This document shows, piece by piece, positions 27,201 to 36,050 of a DNA stretch of 64,000 nt (position 1 is the first letter of the stretch; each line of letters opens with the position of its first letter). The notes below the pieces were generated by a model. The model ran no database searches and was not told the DNA's origin. It saw only the letters and a program-made list of their open reading frames with translations. The stretch comes from Enterobacteriaceae bacterium UBA7338 (lineage in GTDB: Bacteria; Pseudomonadota; Gammaproteobacteria; Enterobacterales; Enterobacteriaceae), in the NCBI GenBank assembly GCA_002480085.1, contig DKPJ01000008.1, positions 181,096-245,095 on the forward strand. The letters run 5' to 3'. Position numbers and translations under genes: made by a program.

Positions 27201-27637
27201 TCGTTCTGCGCGGTCTGGAGATCGTCCAGCAGCTGTGAGACCCGCGACTCCAGCTGACGCAGCGAGAGCGTGGCCAGGGTTTTGCGCGTTTCGTCATCGT
27301 TGTCTTTATCGCTCAGGGCATTAAGACCGTCCGTCGCCTCGCGCATCTTATCCGGGGCCTGAGCGACCTTTTGACGAAGCTGGGTGGTCTCCTGCTTGAC
27401 CCGCTCGAGCTTGTCGAGGGTATCCAGCGTTTGGGTCAGATCGTCAATGACGAGCTTATCCTGCGGGGTGTGATCTTTTTGCTTATTAAGCGCATCAAGC
27501 TGGCTTTGCACCTCTGCACGGGCAGGCAGATCGGTACTGGCGCGGGCCTGCGAAGCCGTTGAAAACAGGCTTGCGACAAGCACCAGCATCAGGGCAAAAG
27601 CGGATAGCGGATTTTGCGAGCGTATGGAGTGCAGCAT
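24287..27637 (-). CDS. mscK: MscK (KefA), potassium-dependent mechanosensitive channel
   Basis: 1116 aa from ATG 27637 (E. coli 1120). Signal peptide ending near SQARA, a long periplasmic coiled-coil region (about residues 30-480), about eleven transmembrane helices, then the MscS-like pore and cytoplasmic domain (GLGFGLQEIFGNFVAGIIILFERPVRIGD). It opens under membrane tension when external K+ is high. The start is uncertain by a few codons because the ribosome site is poor; a GTG 17 codons upstream is possible. Convergent with ybaM. Confidence 0.95.
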   Translation of the reverse strand: MLHSIRSQNPLSAFALMLVLVASLFSTASQARASTDLPARAEVQSQLDALNKQKDHTPQDKLVIDDLTQTLDTLDKLERVKQETTQLRQKVAQAPDKMREATDGLNALSDKDNDDETRKTLATLSLRQLESRVSQLLDDLQTAQNDLATYNSQLVALQTQPERVQNAMYTASQQLQQIRNRLNGTGAGEGALRPTQQTLLLAQQALLNAEIDQLRKSLEGNTTLQDTLQKQRDYVTANSNRLEHQLQLLQEAVNSKRLTLTEKTAQEAVTPDETARIQANPLVKQELELNHQLSQRLIDATENGNALVQQNIKVKNWLDRALQSERNIKEQISVLKGSLLLSRILYQQQQTLPSADELADMTNRIADLRLEQFEINQQRDALFQSDAFVGKLEEGHESEVNDEVHDALLQVVDMRRELLDQLNKQLGNQLMMAINLQVNQQQLMSVSKSLQEVLTQQIFWVNSNKPMDWEWVKAFPQAVKEQFRTMKITVNWEKAWPAVAIAFLAGLPLLLIAGLIRWRLRWLKQYQARLADEVGQLRNDSQGHTPKAILIDLIRALPVCLLILAAGLILLTMQLNISELLWAFSKKLALFWLVFGLCWKVLEKDGVAVTHFSMPAELTSHWRRQIVRVSLALLPLHFWSVVSELSPLHLMDDVTGQIVIFLNLLVISILVWPMCRDSWRDKESHALRLLTVTVLSIVPLALMVLTATGYFYTTLRLSGRWIETVYLVIIWNLLYQTVLRGLSVAARRIAYRRALARRQNLVKEGAEGAEPQEEPTIALEQVNQQTLRITMLVMVALFGVVFWAIWSDLITVFAYLDSITLWHYNGMEAGASVVKSVTMGSLLFAIIAAMVAWALIRNLPGLLEVLVLSRLKMRQGASYAITTILNYVIIAAGAMTVFGSLGVSWDKLQWLAAALSVGLGFGLQEIFGNFVAGIIILFERPVRIGDTVTIGTFSGTVNKIRIRATTITDFDRKEVIIPNKAFVTERLINWSLSDTITRVVVRLGVAYGSDLDKVKEVLLKAAMDHPKVMHDPEPSVFFTTFGPSTLDHELRLYVRELRDRSYTVDELNRTIDRLCRENGIDIAFNQLEVHLRNAKGEELTEVKRDLNGDDPARSVA

Positions 27638-27770
27638 AATTTTTAGATGAATGGTTTCTTTACGGGAAAGCGGGCCGGGACTGGCCACGCGCAGAGAATA
27701 TCACGCCCGTCTGGGACAACATAGCAATGCGCATAGCCTCCAGGATATTTCCTGGCACAGTGAAGAGTCA

Positions 27771-28424
27771 TTAGGCGCAGAGCACGTCGGACTTTGCGCG
27801 CATGGTTGGACAGAGCTGAAGCATCTCCAGCAGAACGGCAACGTATTCCCGCGCCTCTTGCTTGAGATCAAAGGCTTGCGGCGAGAAGAGCCAGGTTTCC
27901 ATAATGCCGGAGATGTAGCTTCGCATTAAAATGGCAGCCCGGCGCGTCAGTAAATTAGCAGGTAACATTTTCGCCTGAATACAGCGATTAAGGGTCTGTT
28001 CAATACGATCGTAACTTTCGAGGCATAAATTACGCTGTGCCTGTTGCACTATGGCCATTTCGCCGACAAACTCACACTTGTGGAAGATGATCTCCATCAT
28101 TAAACGGCGACGCTCTTCGACAACCGTTGCTTCAAGGATATAGACCAAAATTTCGCGCAAAACGGAGAGTGGATCATCGGGGAATTTTGCCTGATACTCA
28201 AGCTCGAGATCGCCAATACTAGACTCTGACAGCTCCCAAATTTCACCAAATAAATCTGACTTATTTTTGAAGTGCCAATAAATTGCGCCACGCGTTACAC
28301 CCGCTGCCTGCGCAATGTCTGCGAGAGACGTTTTGGAGACGCCGTGTGCTGAAAACAGGCGCATAGCGACATCTAAAATATGCTGACGCGTCTCCTGGGC
28401 CTGTTGTTTGGTTTTTCGTGCCAT
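27771..28424 (-). CDS. acrR: AcrR, TetR-family repressor of acrAB
   Basis: 217 aa. N-terminal TetR helix-turn-helix (RQHILDVAMRLFSAHGVSKTSLADIAQAAGVTRGAIYWHF) and a C-terminal drug-binding domain. It represses acrAB and itself and is released by many amphipathic drugs. Divergent from acrA with the operator between them. The ORF appears intact, so no local derepression is suggested. Confidence 0.97.
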   Translation of the reverse strand: MARKTKQQAQETRQHILDVAMRLFSAHGVSKTSLADIAQAAGVTRGAIYWHFKNKSDLFGEIWELSESSIGDLELEYQAKFPDDPLSVLREILVYILEATVVEERRRLMMEIIFHKCEFVGEMAIVQQAQRNLCLESYDRIEQTLNRCIQAKMLPANLLTRRAAILMRSYISGIMETWLFSPQAFDLKQEAREYVAVLLEMLQLCPTMRAKSDVLCA

Positions 28425-28452
28425 ATGTTGGTGATTTTAAGGGAGTCAGATT

Positions 28453-28476
28453 TACATACATTTATGAATGTATGTA
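28453..28476. promoter_or_regulatory. AcrR operator between acrR and acrA
   Basis: A 24-bp inverted repeat, half-site TACATACATT with its complement AATGTATGTA, lies in the divergent acrR-acrA promoter region and corresponds to the known E. coli AcrR site. Confidence 0.9.
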
Positions 28477-28566
28477 CCATAGCATGACGATAATATAAAC
28501 GCAGCAATGGGTTTGTGGGCGCTTGATCCACTGAACAATTTGAAATCGGACACTCGAGGTTTACCT

Positions 28567-29772
28567 ATGAACAAAAACAGAGGATTCACCCCTCTGGCGG
28601 CCGTTCTGATGCTTTCGGGCAGCTTAGCGCTAACAGGATGTGATGATAAACCGGCTCAACAAGGAGCACAGCAGGCGCCAGAAGTTGGGATTGTGACACT
28701 CAAATCCGAACCTCTGCAGATGACCACTGAACTGCCAGGCCGCACCAGCGCCTATCGCGTTGCTGAAGTCAGACCGCAGGTTAGCGGCATCATCTTAAAA
28801 CGTAACTTCACCGAGGGCAGCGATGTCGAAGCGGGTGTCTCGCTTTATCAGATCGATCCAGCGACCTATCAAGCCTCCTATGAGAGTGCGAAAGGCGATT
28901 TAGCCCGCGCCCAGGCCGCTGCCAATATTGCCCAGGTAACCCTCAAACGCTACCAGAGCCTGATTGGCACCAAGTACATCAGCCAGCAGGATTTTGATAA
29001 CGCCCAGGCCGAAGCGCAGCAGGCTAACGCCTCCGTAGTCGCCGCCAAGGCTGCTGTTGAGACCGCGCGCATCAACCTGGCCTATACCAAGGTGATCTCC
29101 CCTATCAGCGGCCGCATTGGTAAGTCGTCGGTAACGGAAGGTGCCCTGGTGCAGACCGGCCAGACTAACGCCCTGGCGACCGTGCAGCAGCTCGATCCGA
29201 TCTATGTGGACGTGACCCAGTCCAGCAATGATTACCTGCGTCTGAAGCAGGAGCTGGAGAAAGGCACCCTGAAGCAGGAGAACGGCAAAGCGAAAGTCGA
29301 GCTGCTTACCAACGACGGCGCAACCTTCCCGCAGACCGGTACGCTGGAGTTCTCTGACGTCACGGTTGATGAAACCACCGGCTCCATTACCCTGCGCGCT
29401 ATCGTCCCTAATCCGGACCAGACTCTGCTCCCGGGCATGTTCGTGCGCGCCCGTCTGGAAGAGGGTCTGAACCCGAACGCGCTGCTGGTTCCTCAGCAGG
29501 GCATCACCCGTACGCCGCGCGGTGAGGCTTCCGCAATGGTAGTCGGCGAAGGCGATAAGGTTGAAACCCGCCAGGTACAGACGTCACAGGCGATTGGCGA
29601 TAAGTGGCTGGTTACCGGCGGCCTGAAAGATGGCGATCGCGTGATTGTCACCGGCCTGCAGAAAGTCCGGCCGGGTGCGCAGGTGAAAGTGCAGGAAGTG
29701 AATACCGAACAGGCTTCTGACAAGAAAGAGCAAGCTGCAGCCGGCGCGCAGTCAGAACAAACGAAGTCTTAA
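28567..29772 (+). CDS. acrA: AcrA, periplasmic adaptor of the AcrAB-TolC pump
   Basis: 401 aa lipoprotein (lipobox LTGC, lipidated Cys25). Periplasmic membrane-fusion protein bridging AcrB and TolC: lipoyl half-motifs around residues 60-80 and 175-205, a coiled-coil hairpin between them, then beta-barrel and membrane-proximal domains. Start 28567 has GAGG upstream; the longer ORF to 28507 is not needed. Operon with acrB. Confidence 0.98.
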   Translation: MNKNRGFTPLAAVLMLSGSLALTGCDDKPAQQGAQQAPEVGIVTLKSEPLQMTTELPGRTSAYRVAEVRPQVSGIILKRNFTEGSDVEAGVSLYQIDPATYQASYESAKGDLARAQAAANIAQVTLKRYQSLIGTKYISQQDFDNAQAEAQQANASVVAAKAAVETARINLAYTKVISPISGRIGKSSVTEGALVQTGQTNALATVQQLDPIYVDVTQSSNDYLRLKQELEKGTLKQENGKAKVELLTNDGATFPQTGTLEFSDVTVDETTGSITLRAIVPNPDQTLLPGMFVRARLEEGLNPNALLVPQQGITRTPRGEASAMVVGEGDKVETRQVQTSQAIGDKWLVTGGLKDGDRVIVTGLQKVRPGAQVKVQEVNTEQASDKKEQAAAGAQSEQTKS

Positions 29773-29794
29773 CTTAAACAGGAGCCGTTAAGAC

Positions 29795-32700
29795 ATGTCT
29801 AAGTTTTTTATCGATCGCCCCATTTTTGCATGGGTTATCGCGATCATTATCATGCTGGCGGGGGCGCTCTCGATCCTCAACTTGCCGATAGCGCAATATC
29901 CTTCGATTGCGCCACCGGCAGTGACGGTCTCAGCGACCTACCCTGGCGCAGATGCGAAAACGGTGCAGGATACCGTGACGCAGGTTATCGAACAGAACAT
30001 GAACGGTATCGATGGCCTGCTCTATATGTCCTCCACCAGCGACTCGTCGGGCACGGTGCAGATCACGCTGACCTTTAACTCCGGTACCGATGCGGACATC
30101 GCGCAGGTTCAGGTGCAGAACAAACTGCAGCTGGCAATGCCGCTGCTGCCGCAGGAAGTTCAGCAGCAGGGCGTCAGCGTTGAGAAATCCTCCAGCAGCT
30201 TCCTGATGGTGCTGGGGATGATCAACACCGATGGCTCTATGACCCAGGAAGATATCGCCGACTACGTGGGCGCGACGGTGAAAGATCCGGTTAGCCGTAC
30301 CGCGGGCGTGGGTGACGTACAGCTGTTTGGTGCCCAGTATGCGATGCGCATCTGGATGGATCCAAACAAGCTGAACAACTTCCAGCTTACTCCGGTTGAC
30401 GTGATCAACGCGATTAAAGCGCAGAACGCCCAGGTCGCCGCAGGCCAGCTCGGCGGTACGCCGCCGGTGAAAGGGCAGCAGCTGAACGCCTCGATCATTG
30501 CCCAGACCCGTCTCACCTCAACGGAAGAGTTCGGTAAAATTCTGCTGAAAGTGAACCAGGATGGCTCCCAGGTTCGCCTGCGCGACGTGGCAGAGATTGA
30601 GCTGGGCGGTGAGAACTATGACGTTATCGCCAAGTACAACGGTCAGCCGGCGTCCGGTCTCGGGATCAAACTGGCAACCGGCGCTAACGCCCTGGATACC
30701 GCTGAGGCAGTACGCGCTACCATTGAGTCCCTGAAGCCGACCTTCCCGGCGGGCCTTGAGGTAGTTTATCCGTACGACACCACCCCGTTCGTTAAGATCT
30801 CGATTAACGAAGTGGTAAAAACGCTGGTCGAAGCGATCGTGCTGGTGTTCCTGGTGATGTACCTGTTCCTGCAAAACTTCCGTGCAACGCTGATCCCAAC
30901 GATTGCCGTTCCGGTGGTACTGCTGGGGACCTTCGCGATCCTCAATGCCTTCGGCTACTCGATAAACACCCTCACCATGTTCGGTATGGTGCTAGCCATC
31001 GGCCTGCTGGTGGATGACGCCATCGTGGTGGTAGAGAACGTCGAACGTGTCATGGCCGAAGAGGGTCTGCCGCCCAAAGAGGCGACGCGGAAATCGATGG
31101 ACCAGATCCAGGGCGCGCTGGTGGGTATTGCCCTGGTGCTGTCGGCGGTATTTATCCCGATGGCCTTCTTCGGTGGTTCTACCGGTGCGATCTATCGCCA
31201 GTTCTCGATTACTATCGTTTCAGCGATGGTGCTGTCGGTGATCGTGGCGCTGATCCTGACGCCAGCCCTCTGTGCCACCATGCTGAAGCCGATCGCTAAA
31301 GGCGACCACGGCGAAGGCAAAAAAGGCTTCTTCGGCTGGTTTAACCGCATGTTTGATAAGAGCACGCACCACTACACCGACAGCGTAGGGAATATTCTGC
31401 GCAGCACCGGTCGTTATCTGCTGCTCTATATCATCATCGTTGCGGGCATGGCGTTCCTGTTTGTCCGTCTGCCAACCTCGTTCCTGCCAGATGAAGATCA
31501 GGGCGTATTCCTTACCATGGCGCAGCTGCCCGCGGGGGCAACCCAGGAGCGTACGCAGAAGGTGCTCGATGAGGTAACGGACTACTACCTGAAAGAGGAG
31601 AAAGCGAACGTCAACTCCGTGTTTAGCGTGAACGGCTTCGGCTTCTCGGGTCGTGGGCAGAACACCGGTATTGCCTTCGTCTCCCTGAAAAACTGGGATG
31701 AGCGTGCGGGGGAAGAGAACAAGGTTCCGGCCATTACGGGCCGCGCCAGCGGACACTTCTCACAGATTAAAGATGCGATGGTCTTCGCCTTTAACCTGCC
31801 GGCGATTGTTGAGCTGGGTACGGCAACCGGCTTCGACTTCCAGCTGATTGACCAGGGCAACCTGGGCCATGACAAGCTAATGCAGGCGCGTAACCAGCTG
31901 CTCGGCGAAGTGGCGAAACACCCTGACATGCTGGTGGGCGTACGTCCTAACGGCCTGGAAGATACGCCGCAGTTTAAGATCGATATCGATCAGGAGAAAG
32001 CGCAGGCGCTGGGTGTCTCCATCAGCGACATCAATACCACGCTGGGTACGGCCTGGGGCGGTAGCTACGTTAACGACTTCATCGACCGCGGTCGCGTGAA
32101 GAAGGTATACGTGATGTCACAGGCTAAGTACCGTATGCTGCCAAACGATATCAATAACTGGTACGTACGCGGCAGCGATGGCCAGATGGTGCCGTTCTCG
32201 GCGTTCTCTACGTCGCACTGGGAGTATGGTTCTCCGCGTCTGGAGCGCTATAACGGCCTGCCGTCGATGGAGATCCTGGGTGAAGCGGGTGCGGGCAAGA
32301 GTACCGGTGAAGCGATGGATCTGATGGAGCAGCTGGCGGGCACGCTGCCTGCGGGTGTGGGCTATGACTGGACGGGCATGTCCTACCAGGAACGCCTCTC
32401 CGGTAACCAGGCCCCTGCCCTGTACGCCATCTCGCTGATTGTAGTCTTCCTCTGTCTGGCGGCGCTGTACGAGAGCTGGTCCATTCCGTTCTCGGTCATG
32501 CTGGTGGTGCCGCTGGGGGTCATCGGTGCGCTGCTGGCGGCAACGTTCCGCGGGCTAGGCAACGACGTTTACTTCCAGGTAGGTCTGCTGACCACCATTG
32601 GCCTGTCGGCGAAGAACGCGATACTTATCGTCGAGTTCGCCAAGGATCTGATGGAGAAAGAGGGCAAAGGGCTGATCGAAGCGACGCTTGAAGCAGTACG

Positions 32701-32944
32701 TATGCGTCTGCGTCCTATCCTGATGACCTCGCTGGCGTTCATCCTCGGCGTTATGCCGCTGGTTATCAGCACCGGCGCAGGCTCTGGCGCACAGAACGCC
32801 GTAGGTACGGGCGTTATGGGCGGGATGGTCACGGCGACCGTGCTGGCCGTCTTCTTTGTTCCGGTGTTCTTTGTGGTGGTTCGCCGCCGCTTTAGCCGCA
32901 AGTCAGAAGATGTTGAACACAGCCATGCCGTTGAACATCGCTAA
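29795..32944 (+). CDS. acrB: AcrB, RND multidrug efflux transporter
   Basis: 1049 aa, same length as E. coli AcrB. Trimeric inner-membrane RND pump that exports antibiotics, bile salts, dyes and detergents through TolC. The proton-relay pair is in GLLVDDAIVVVENVER (D407/D408 in E. coli numbering), with conserved Lys and Thr in transmembrane helices 10 and 11. The only gap from acrA is 22 nt. Confidence 0.98.
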   Translation: MSKFFIDRPIFAWVIAIIIMLAGALSILNLPIAQYPSIAPPAVTVSATYPGADAKTVQDTVTQVIEQNMNGIDGLLYMSSTSDSSGTVQITLTFNSGTDADIAQVQVQNKLQLAMPLLPQEVQQQGVSVEKSSSSFLMVLGMINTDGSMTQEDIADYVGATVKDPVSRTAGVGDVQLFGAQYAMRIWMDPNKLNNFQLTPVDVINAIKAQNAQVAAGQLGGTPPVKGQQLNASIIAQTRLTSTEEFGKILLKVNQDGSQVRLRDVAEIELGGENYDVIAKYNGQPASGLGIKLATGANALDTAEAVRATIESLKPTFPAGLEVVYPYDTTPFVKISINEVVKTLVEAIVLVFLVMYLFLQNFRATLIPTIAVPVVLLGTFAILNAFGYSINTLTMFGMVLAIGLLVDDAIVVVENVERVMAEEGLPPKEATRKSMDQIQGALVGIALVLSAVFIPMAFFGGSTGAIYRQFSITIVSAMVLSVIVALILTPALCATMLKPIAKGDHGEGKKGFFGWFNRMFDKSTHHYTDSVGNILRSTGRYLLLYIIIVAGMAFLFVRLPTSFLPDEDQGVFLTMAQLPAGATQERTQKVLDEVTDYYLKEEKANVNSVFSVNGFGFSGRGQNTGIAFVSLKNWDERAGEENKVPAITGRASGHFSQIKDAMVFAFNLPAIVELGTATGFDFQLIDQGNLGHDKLMQARNQLLGEVAKHPDMLVGVRPNGLEDTPQFKIDIDQEKAQALGVSISDINTTLGTAWGGSYVNDFIDRGRVKKVYVMSQAKYRMLPNDINNWYVRGSDGQMVPFSAFSTSHWEYGSPRLERYNGLPSMEILGEAGAGKSTGEAMDLMEQLAGTLPAGVGYDWTGMSYQERLSGNQAPALYAISLIVVFLCLAALYESWSIPFSVMLVVPLGVIGALLAATFRGLGNDVYFQVGLLTTIGLSAKNAILIVEFAKDLMEKEGKGLIEATLEAVRMRLRPILMTSLAFILGVMPLVISTGAGSGAQNAVGTGVMGGMVTATVLAVFFVPVFFVVVRRRFSRKSEDVEHSHAVEHR

Positions 32945-32974
32945 TCCACTCTAAATCTTAATGAGTTGTGAATC

Positions 32975-33000
32975 AAAGGCCGCGCAAGCGGCCTTTTCAT
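32975..33000 (+). terminator. Terminator of acrAB
   Basis: GGCCGC-GCAA-GCGGCC hairpin flanked by AAA/TTT and followed by TTTT. Confidence 0.9.
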
Positions 33001-33379
33001 TTTCCGCCTGAAAATCATCACGACGACTTATTGTTTATTTAGTTAATTTCTGTAGGAGATATAAGTCGCATAATTCCTATGGCTTAAAGGATTATCTTAA
33101 GAAGTGAAGATATTCTTAATTAATAGTGAAGATTCGTTTATGTAAGAATATTCTTAACTTGACCAGTACAGACGATAGCGGTTCACCCCTTTGGCGGAGG
33201 GTAAATCGAAAGCAAAAGATGATAATTGTAATTTTTCGTAATCGCTCCAGGAAAACTTTTTCAGAGTGACTTATAGTTAAATTGAGGCGCAAGAGCAGCT
33301 TAGACGCCGCCCTCAAGGAGGTATCCATCCCGAAACGGTGTTCCATGTGAAAAAAAAGCCACTTTAAAGGGGATACGTT
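33001..33379. promoter_or_regulatory. Long AT-rich upstream region of tomB-hha
   Basis: About 380 bp without a gene. It contains a perfect 14-bp palindrome TAAGAATATTCTTA at 33143-33156, a related AAGATATTCTTAA at 33105-33117, a duplicated AGTGAAGAT, and a near-perfect anti-16S sequence AAGGAGGT at 33315-33322 that is not followed by a usable start codon (a start-stop ATGTGA occurs at 33345). Confidence 0.5.
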
Positions 33380-33754
33380 ATGGACGAATACTCGCCAAAA
33401 AGGCATGATGTCGCGCAACTGAAATTTCTTTGCGAAACGTTGTACCATGATTGCCTCTCAAACCTTGAAGAGAGCCACCATGGCTGGGTTAACGATCCCA
33501 CGTCGGCAATCAATTTACAGTTAAACGAGCTGATTGAGCATATTGCGACCTTCGCACTTAATTATAAAATTAAGTACAATGAAGATAATAAACTGATTGC
33601 CCAGATTGACGAATACCTGGACGACACGTTTATGCTGTTCAGTAGCTATGGCATTAGTACAGAAGACTTGCAGAAATGGCGCAAATCCGGCAACCGCCTG
33701 TTTCGCTGTTTCGTTAATGTGAGCAAGGCTAACCCTGTTAGCTTGTCCTGTTAA
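33380..33754 (+). CDS. tomB: TomB (YbaJ), Hha-toxicity modulator
   Basis: 124 aa, helical, acidic N-terminal half (MDEYSPKRHDVAQLKFLCETLYHDC). It antagonises Hha in E. coli, where the pair has been described as toxin-antitoxin-like. A strong AAGGGGA site precedes ATG 33380, and hha follows after 27 bp. Confidence 0.95.
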   Translation: MDEYSPKRHDVAQLKFLCETLYHDCLSNLEESHHGWVNDPTSAINLQLNELIEHIATFALNYKIKYNEDNKLIAQIDEYLDDTFMLFSSYGISTEDLQKWRKSGNRLFRCFVNVSKANPVSLSC

Positions 33755-33781
33755 AACTATTACAAATACATAGGTGAATTT

Positions 33782-34000
33782 ATGTCTGATAAACCCTTAA
33801 CAAAAGTAGATTATTTGATGCGCCTGCGGCGCTGTCAGACAATTGACACGCTTGAACGCGTGATTGAAAAAAATAAATACGAACTTTCTGACAATGAGCT
33901 GACAGTATTTTATTCCGCAGCCGATCACCGCCTGGCTGAGCTGACCATGAATAAGCTTTACGACAAAATCCCCTCCTCCGTGTGGAAATTTGTTCGCTAG
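33782..34000 (+). CDS. hha: Hha, H-NS-binding nucleoid modulator
   Basis: 72 aa, almost identical to E. coli Hha ([30 protein letters not shown]-type core). It binds H-NS and tunes silencing of horizontally acquired, AT-rich genes. Operon with tomB. Confidence 0.97.
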   Translation: [72 protein letters not shown]

Positions 34001-34089
34001 ATCGCGCATGCATCTACTGCGATTTCTCGCCGCCTTTATCAGACACGTTTTGGTGGATCCCAGGGTCGGGCATTTGTCTCTTAAAGTAG

Positions 34090-34105
34090 TGTGATCTGCT
34101 TCACA
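34090..34105 (+). promoter_or_regulatory. CRP site and promoter upstream of maa
   Basis: TGTGATCTGCTTCACA is a perfect TGTGA-N6-TCACA CRP site. A -10 element TATACT follows at 34121-34126. The site is centred roughly 36-41 bp before the expected start, fitting class II activation. Confidence 0.7.
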
Positions 34106-34181
34106 TCCTACAGCCGCCGTTATACTCTTTCAGGCTATCTCACTCCAGGATGCTCCTGTTATGTTTAACAGTGAGATAGCC

Positions 34182-34748
34182 ATGAGTACAGAAAAGCAGA
34201 AAATGATTGCCGGTCAGCTCTACCGATCTGGCGATGAGACATTACGGGCAGATCGCCTGCGTGCCAGGGAGCTGCTGCATCAATACAACCACTCCGGCCC
34301 GACAGAGAAGAGCGAACGGCGTGCCCTGCTTGCCGAGCTGCTCGGTAAAAGCGGCAATGCCTACATCGAGCCGAGCTTTCGCTGCGACTACGGCTATAAT
34401 ATTTTTCTCGGCAACGATTTTTACGCTAACTTTGATTGCGTAATGCTGGATGTTTGTCCGATCCATATTGGCGATAACTGTATGCTTGCCCCGGGCGTGC
34501 ATATTTATACCGCCACTCATCCGCTTGATGCGACCGAACGCAACAGCGGATTAGAGTTTGGCGCCCCCGTCACCATTGGCCATAACGTCTGGATCGGTGG
34601 CCGGGCGGTGATCAATCCCGGCGTGACCATCGGTAATAACGTGGTGATTGGCTCCGGCAGCGTGGTTATTCGCGATATTCCCGATGATGTGGTGGTGGCG
34701 GGTAACCCGGCGCGGATCATTAAAAAGCTGCCGTCGGCCTCGGCATAA
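34182..34748 (+). CDS. maa: Maa, maltose O-acetyltransferase
   Basis: 188 aa left-handed beta-helix acetyltransferase (hexapeptide repeats VTIGHNVWIGGRAVINPGVTIGNNVVIGSG). It acetylates maltose and other sugars with acetyl-CoA. The N-terminal Mac domain is MSTEKQKMIAGQLYRSGDETL. The start at 34182 is chosen by homology over the in-frame ATG at 34161. Confidence 0.95.
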   Translation: MSTEKQKMIAGQLYRSGDETLRADRLRARELLHQYNHSGPTEKSERRALLAELLGKSGNAYIEPSFRCDYGYNIFLGNDFYANFDCVMLDVCPIHIGDNCMLAPGVHIYTATHPLDATERNSGLEFGAPVTIGHNVWIGGRAVINPGVTIGNNVVIGSGSVVIRDIPDDVVVAGNPARIIKKLPSASA

Positions 34749-34851
34749 CTGTTATGCTTTTTTGCCGCCTTTCTGTTACTTTTTTCTTACTGCCACGGAT
34801 CGTAAAATAGGCTGTTTCACCTGCGTTTTGTCCGATCCCCAAAGGTAAAAA

Positions 34852-35346
34852 ATGACAGAAATAGAGAGACTGCTTACCCAAACTATTAATGAGCTAAATA
34901 TTCGCGAGAAGCGTGACAACCGACCACGCTTCAGCATTAGCTTTATCCGCAACCATCCCTGGCTGTTTATCGGCATGTACGTTGGCTGGTTTGCTACCCT
35001 GGCGGTGATGCTCCAGTCCGAAACCCTGGCTGGCTCCGTCTGGCTGCTGGTGGTGCTGTTCGCCCTGCTGAACGGTTTCTTCTTCTTTGACGTCTACCCG
35101 CGCTACCGCTATGAGGATATCGACGTGCTCGATTTCCGCGTCTGCTATAACGGCGAGTGGTATAACACGCGCATGGTGCCGCCTGAGCTGATCGACGCCA
35201 TTATGCAGTCGCCTGCGGTAGAGGCTGCGCAAAAGAGCCAGCTGCAGCAGATGGTAGAGAAAAAAGGCGAGCTTTCATTCTATGACGTCTACTCGCTGAC
35301 GAAGCCTAAAACCGGGCCGCACGCCCAGCCACAGGTCGCCTCTTGA
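34852..35346 (+). CDS. ylaC: YlaC, inner-membrane protein
   Basis: 164 aa with two central transmembrane helices (WLFIGMYVGWFATLAVML and SVWLLVVLFALLNGFFFF) and cytoplasmic flanks. Matches E. coli YlaC; function unknown. Its stop overlaps the TTG start of the next gene. Confidence 0.93.
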   Translation: MTEIERLLTQTINELNIREKRDNRPRFSISFIRNHPWLFIGMYVGWFATLAVMLQSETLAGSVWLLVVLFALLNGFFFFDVYPRYRYEDIDVLDFRVCYNGEWYNTRMVPPELIDAIMQSPAVEAAQKSQLQQMVEKKGELSFYDVYSLTKPKTGPHAQPQVAS

Positions 35347-36044
35347 GTCAGTATAATCACTACGGACAGCCGGTTGGCGATGCCCTTCCCGGCTGGCAAA
35401 CTCGCCCGCTGCCGCAGCGCGTTGTGCTGCACGGGCGCTACTGTCGCCTTGAACCGTTGACGCGCTCCCATGCCGATGCGCTCTTTGCCGCATATCAGCT
35501 CAGCGGCGATGGTCGTGGCTGGACCTGGCTGGCGCGTGAGCCGGAAGCGAATGCCGGGCAGTACGCGGCCTGGGTTGAGAGCGTGGCGCAGCTACCGGAT
35601 CCGCTCCACTTTGCGGTCGTTGATACGCAAACCGACAGGCCGGTAGGCACCCTTGCGCTGATGCGGATTGACGCCAGCAACGGCGTCATCGAAGTTGGCC
35701 ACGTCCACTTCTCTCCCTTGCTGAGCCGTACCCCTGCCGCGACCGAGGCCCAGTGGCTGCTGATGCGCTACGTCTTTGCCACGCTCGGCTACCGCCGCTA
35801 CGAGTGGAAGTGTAACAGCCTTAATGAACCTTCGCGCCAGGCCGCGCTGCGCTTAGGCTTCCAGTACGAGGGCCGCTTTCGCCAGGCGTTAGTGGTGAAA
35901 GGCCACAACCGCGATACCGACTGGTTCTCCATCATTGACGGTGAGTGGCCAGACGTTGACGCCGCCATACAGCGCTGGCTGGCCCCGGACAACTTCACCG
36001 CCGACGGCAAGCAGCGCCGCTCCCTGGCGTCACTGCGAACGTAG
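35343..36044 (+). CDS. GNAT acetyltransferase, RimJ/RimL type
   Basis: 233 aa. GNAT fold of the RimJ/RimL group: LEPLTRSHADALFAAY at the N-terminus, HFAVVDTQTDRPVGTLALMRID, then WKCNSLNEPSRQAALRLGFQYEG as the acetyl-CoA and C-terminal core. Likely acetylates a protein N-terminus or small amine; substrate unknown. The start is TTG at 35343, overlapping the ylaC stop codon by 4 nt; the first internal ATG would remove much of the domain. Ends 6 bp from the convergent DeoR gene. Confidence 0.82.
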   Translation: MSQYNHYGQPVGDALPGWQTRPLPQRVVLHGRYCRLEPLTRSHADALFAAYQLSGDGRGWTWLAREPEANAGQYAAWVESVAQLPDPLHFAVVDTQTDRPVGTLALMRIDASNGVIEVGHVHFSPLLSRTPAATEAQWLLMRYVFATLGYRRYEWKCNSLNEPSRQAALRLGFQYEGRFRQALVVKGHNRDTDWFSIIDGEWPDVDAAIQRWLAPDNFTADGKQRRSLASLRT

Positions 36045-36050
36045 TCCTTT

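Noticed and set aside
28477..28510. MarA/SoxS/Rob box in the acrA promoter
   Set aside because: A GCAT-containing stretch is present, but too many consensus positions fail to claim a site.
33116..33448. 110-codon minus-strand ORF across the tomB leader
   Set aside because: Overlaps the start of tomB, has no family match and is explained by the AT-rich leader.
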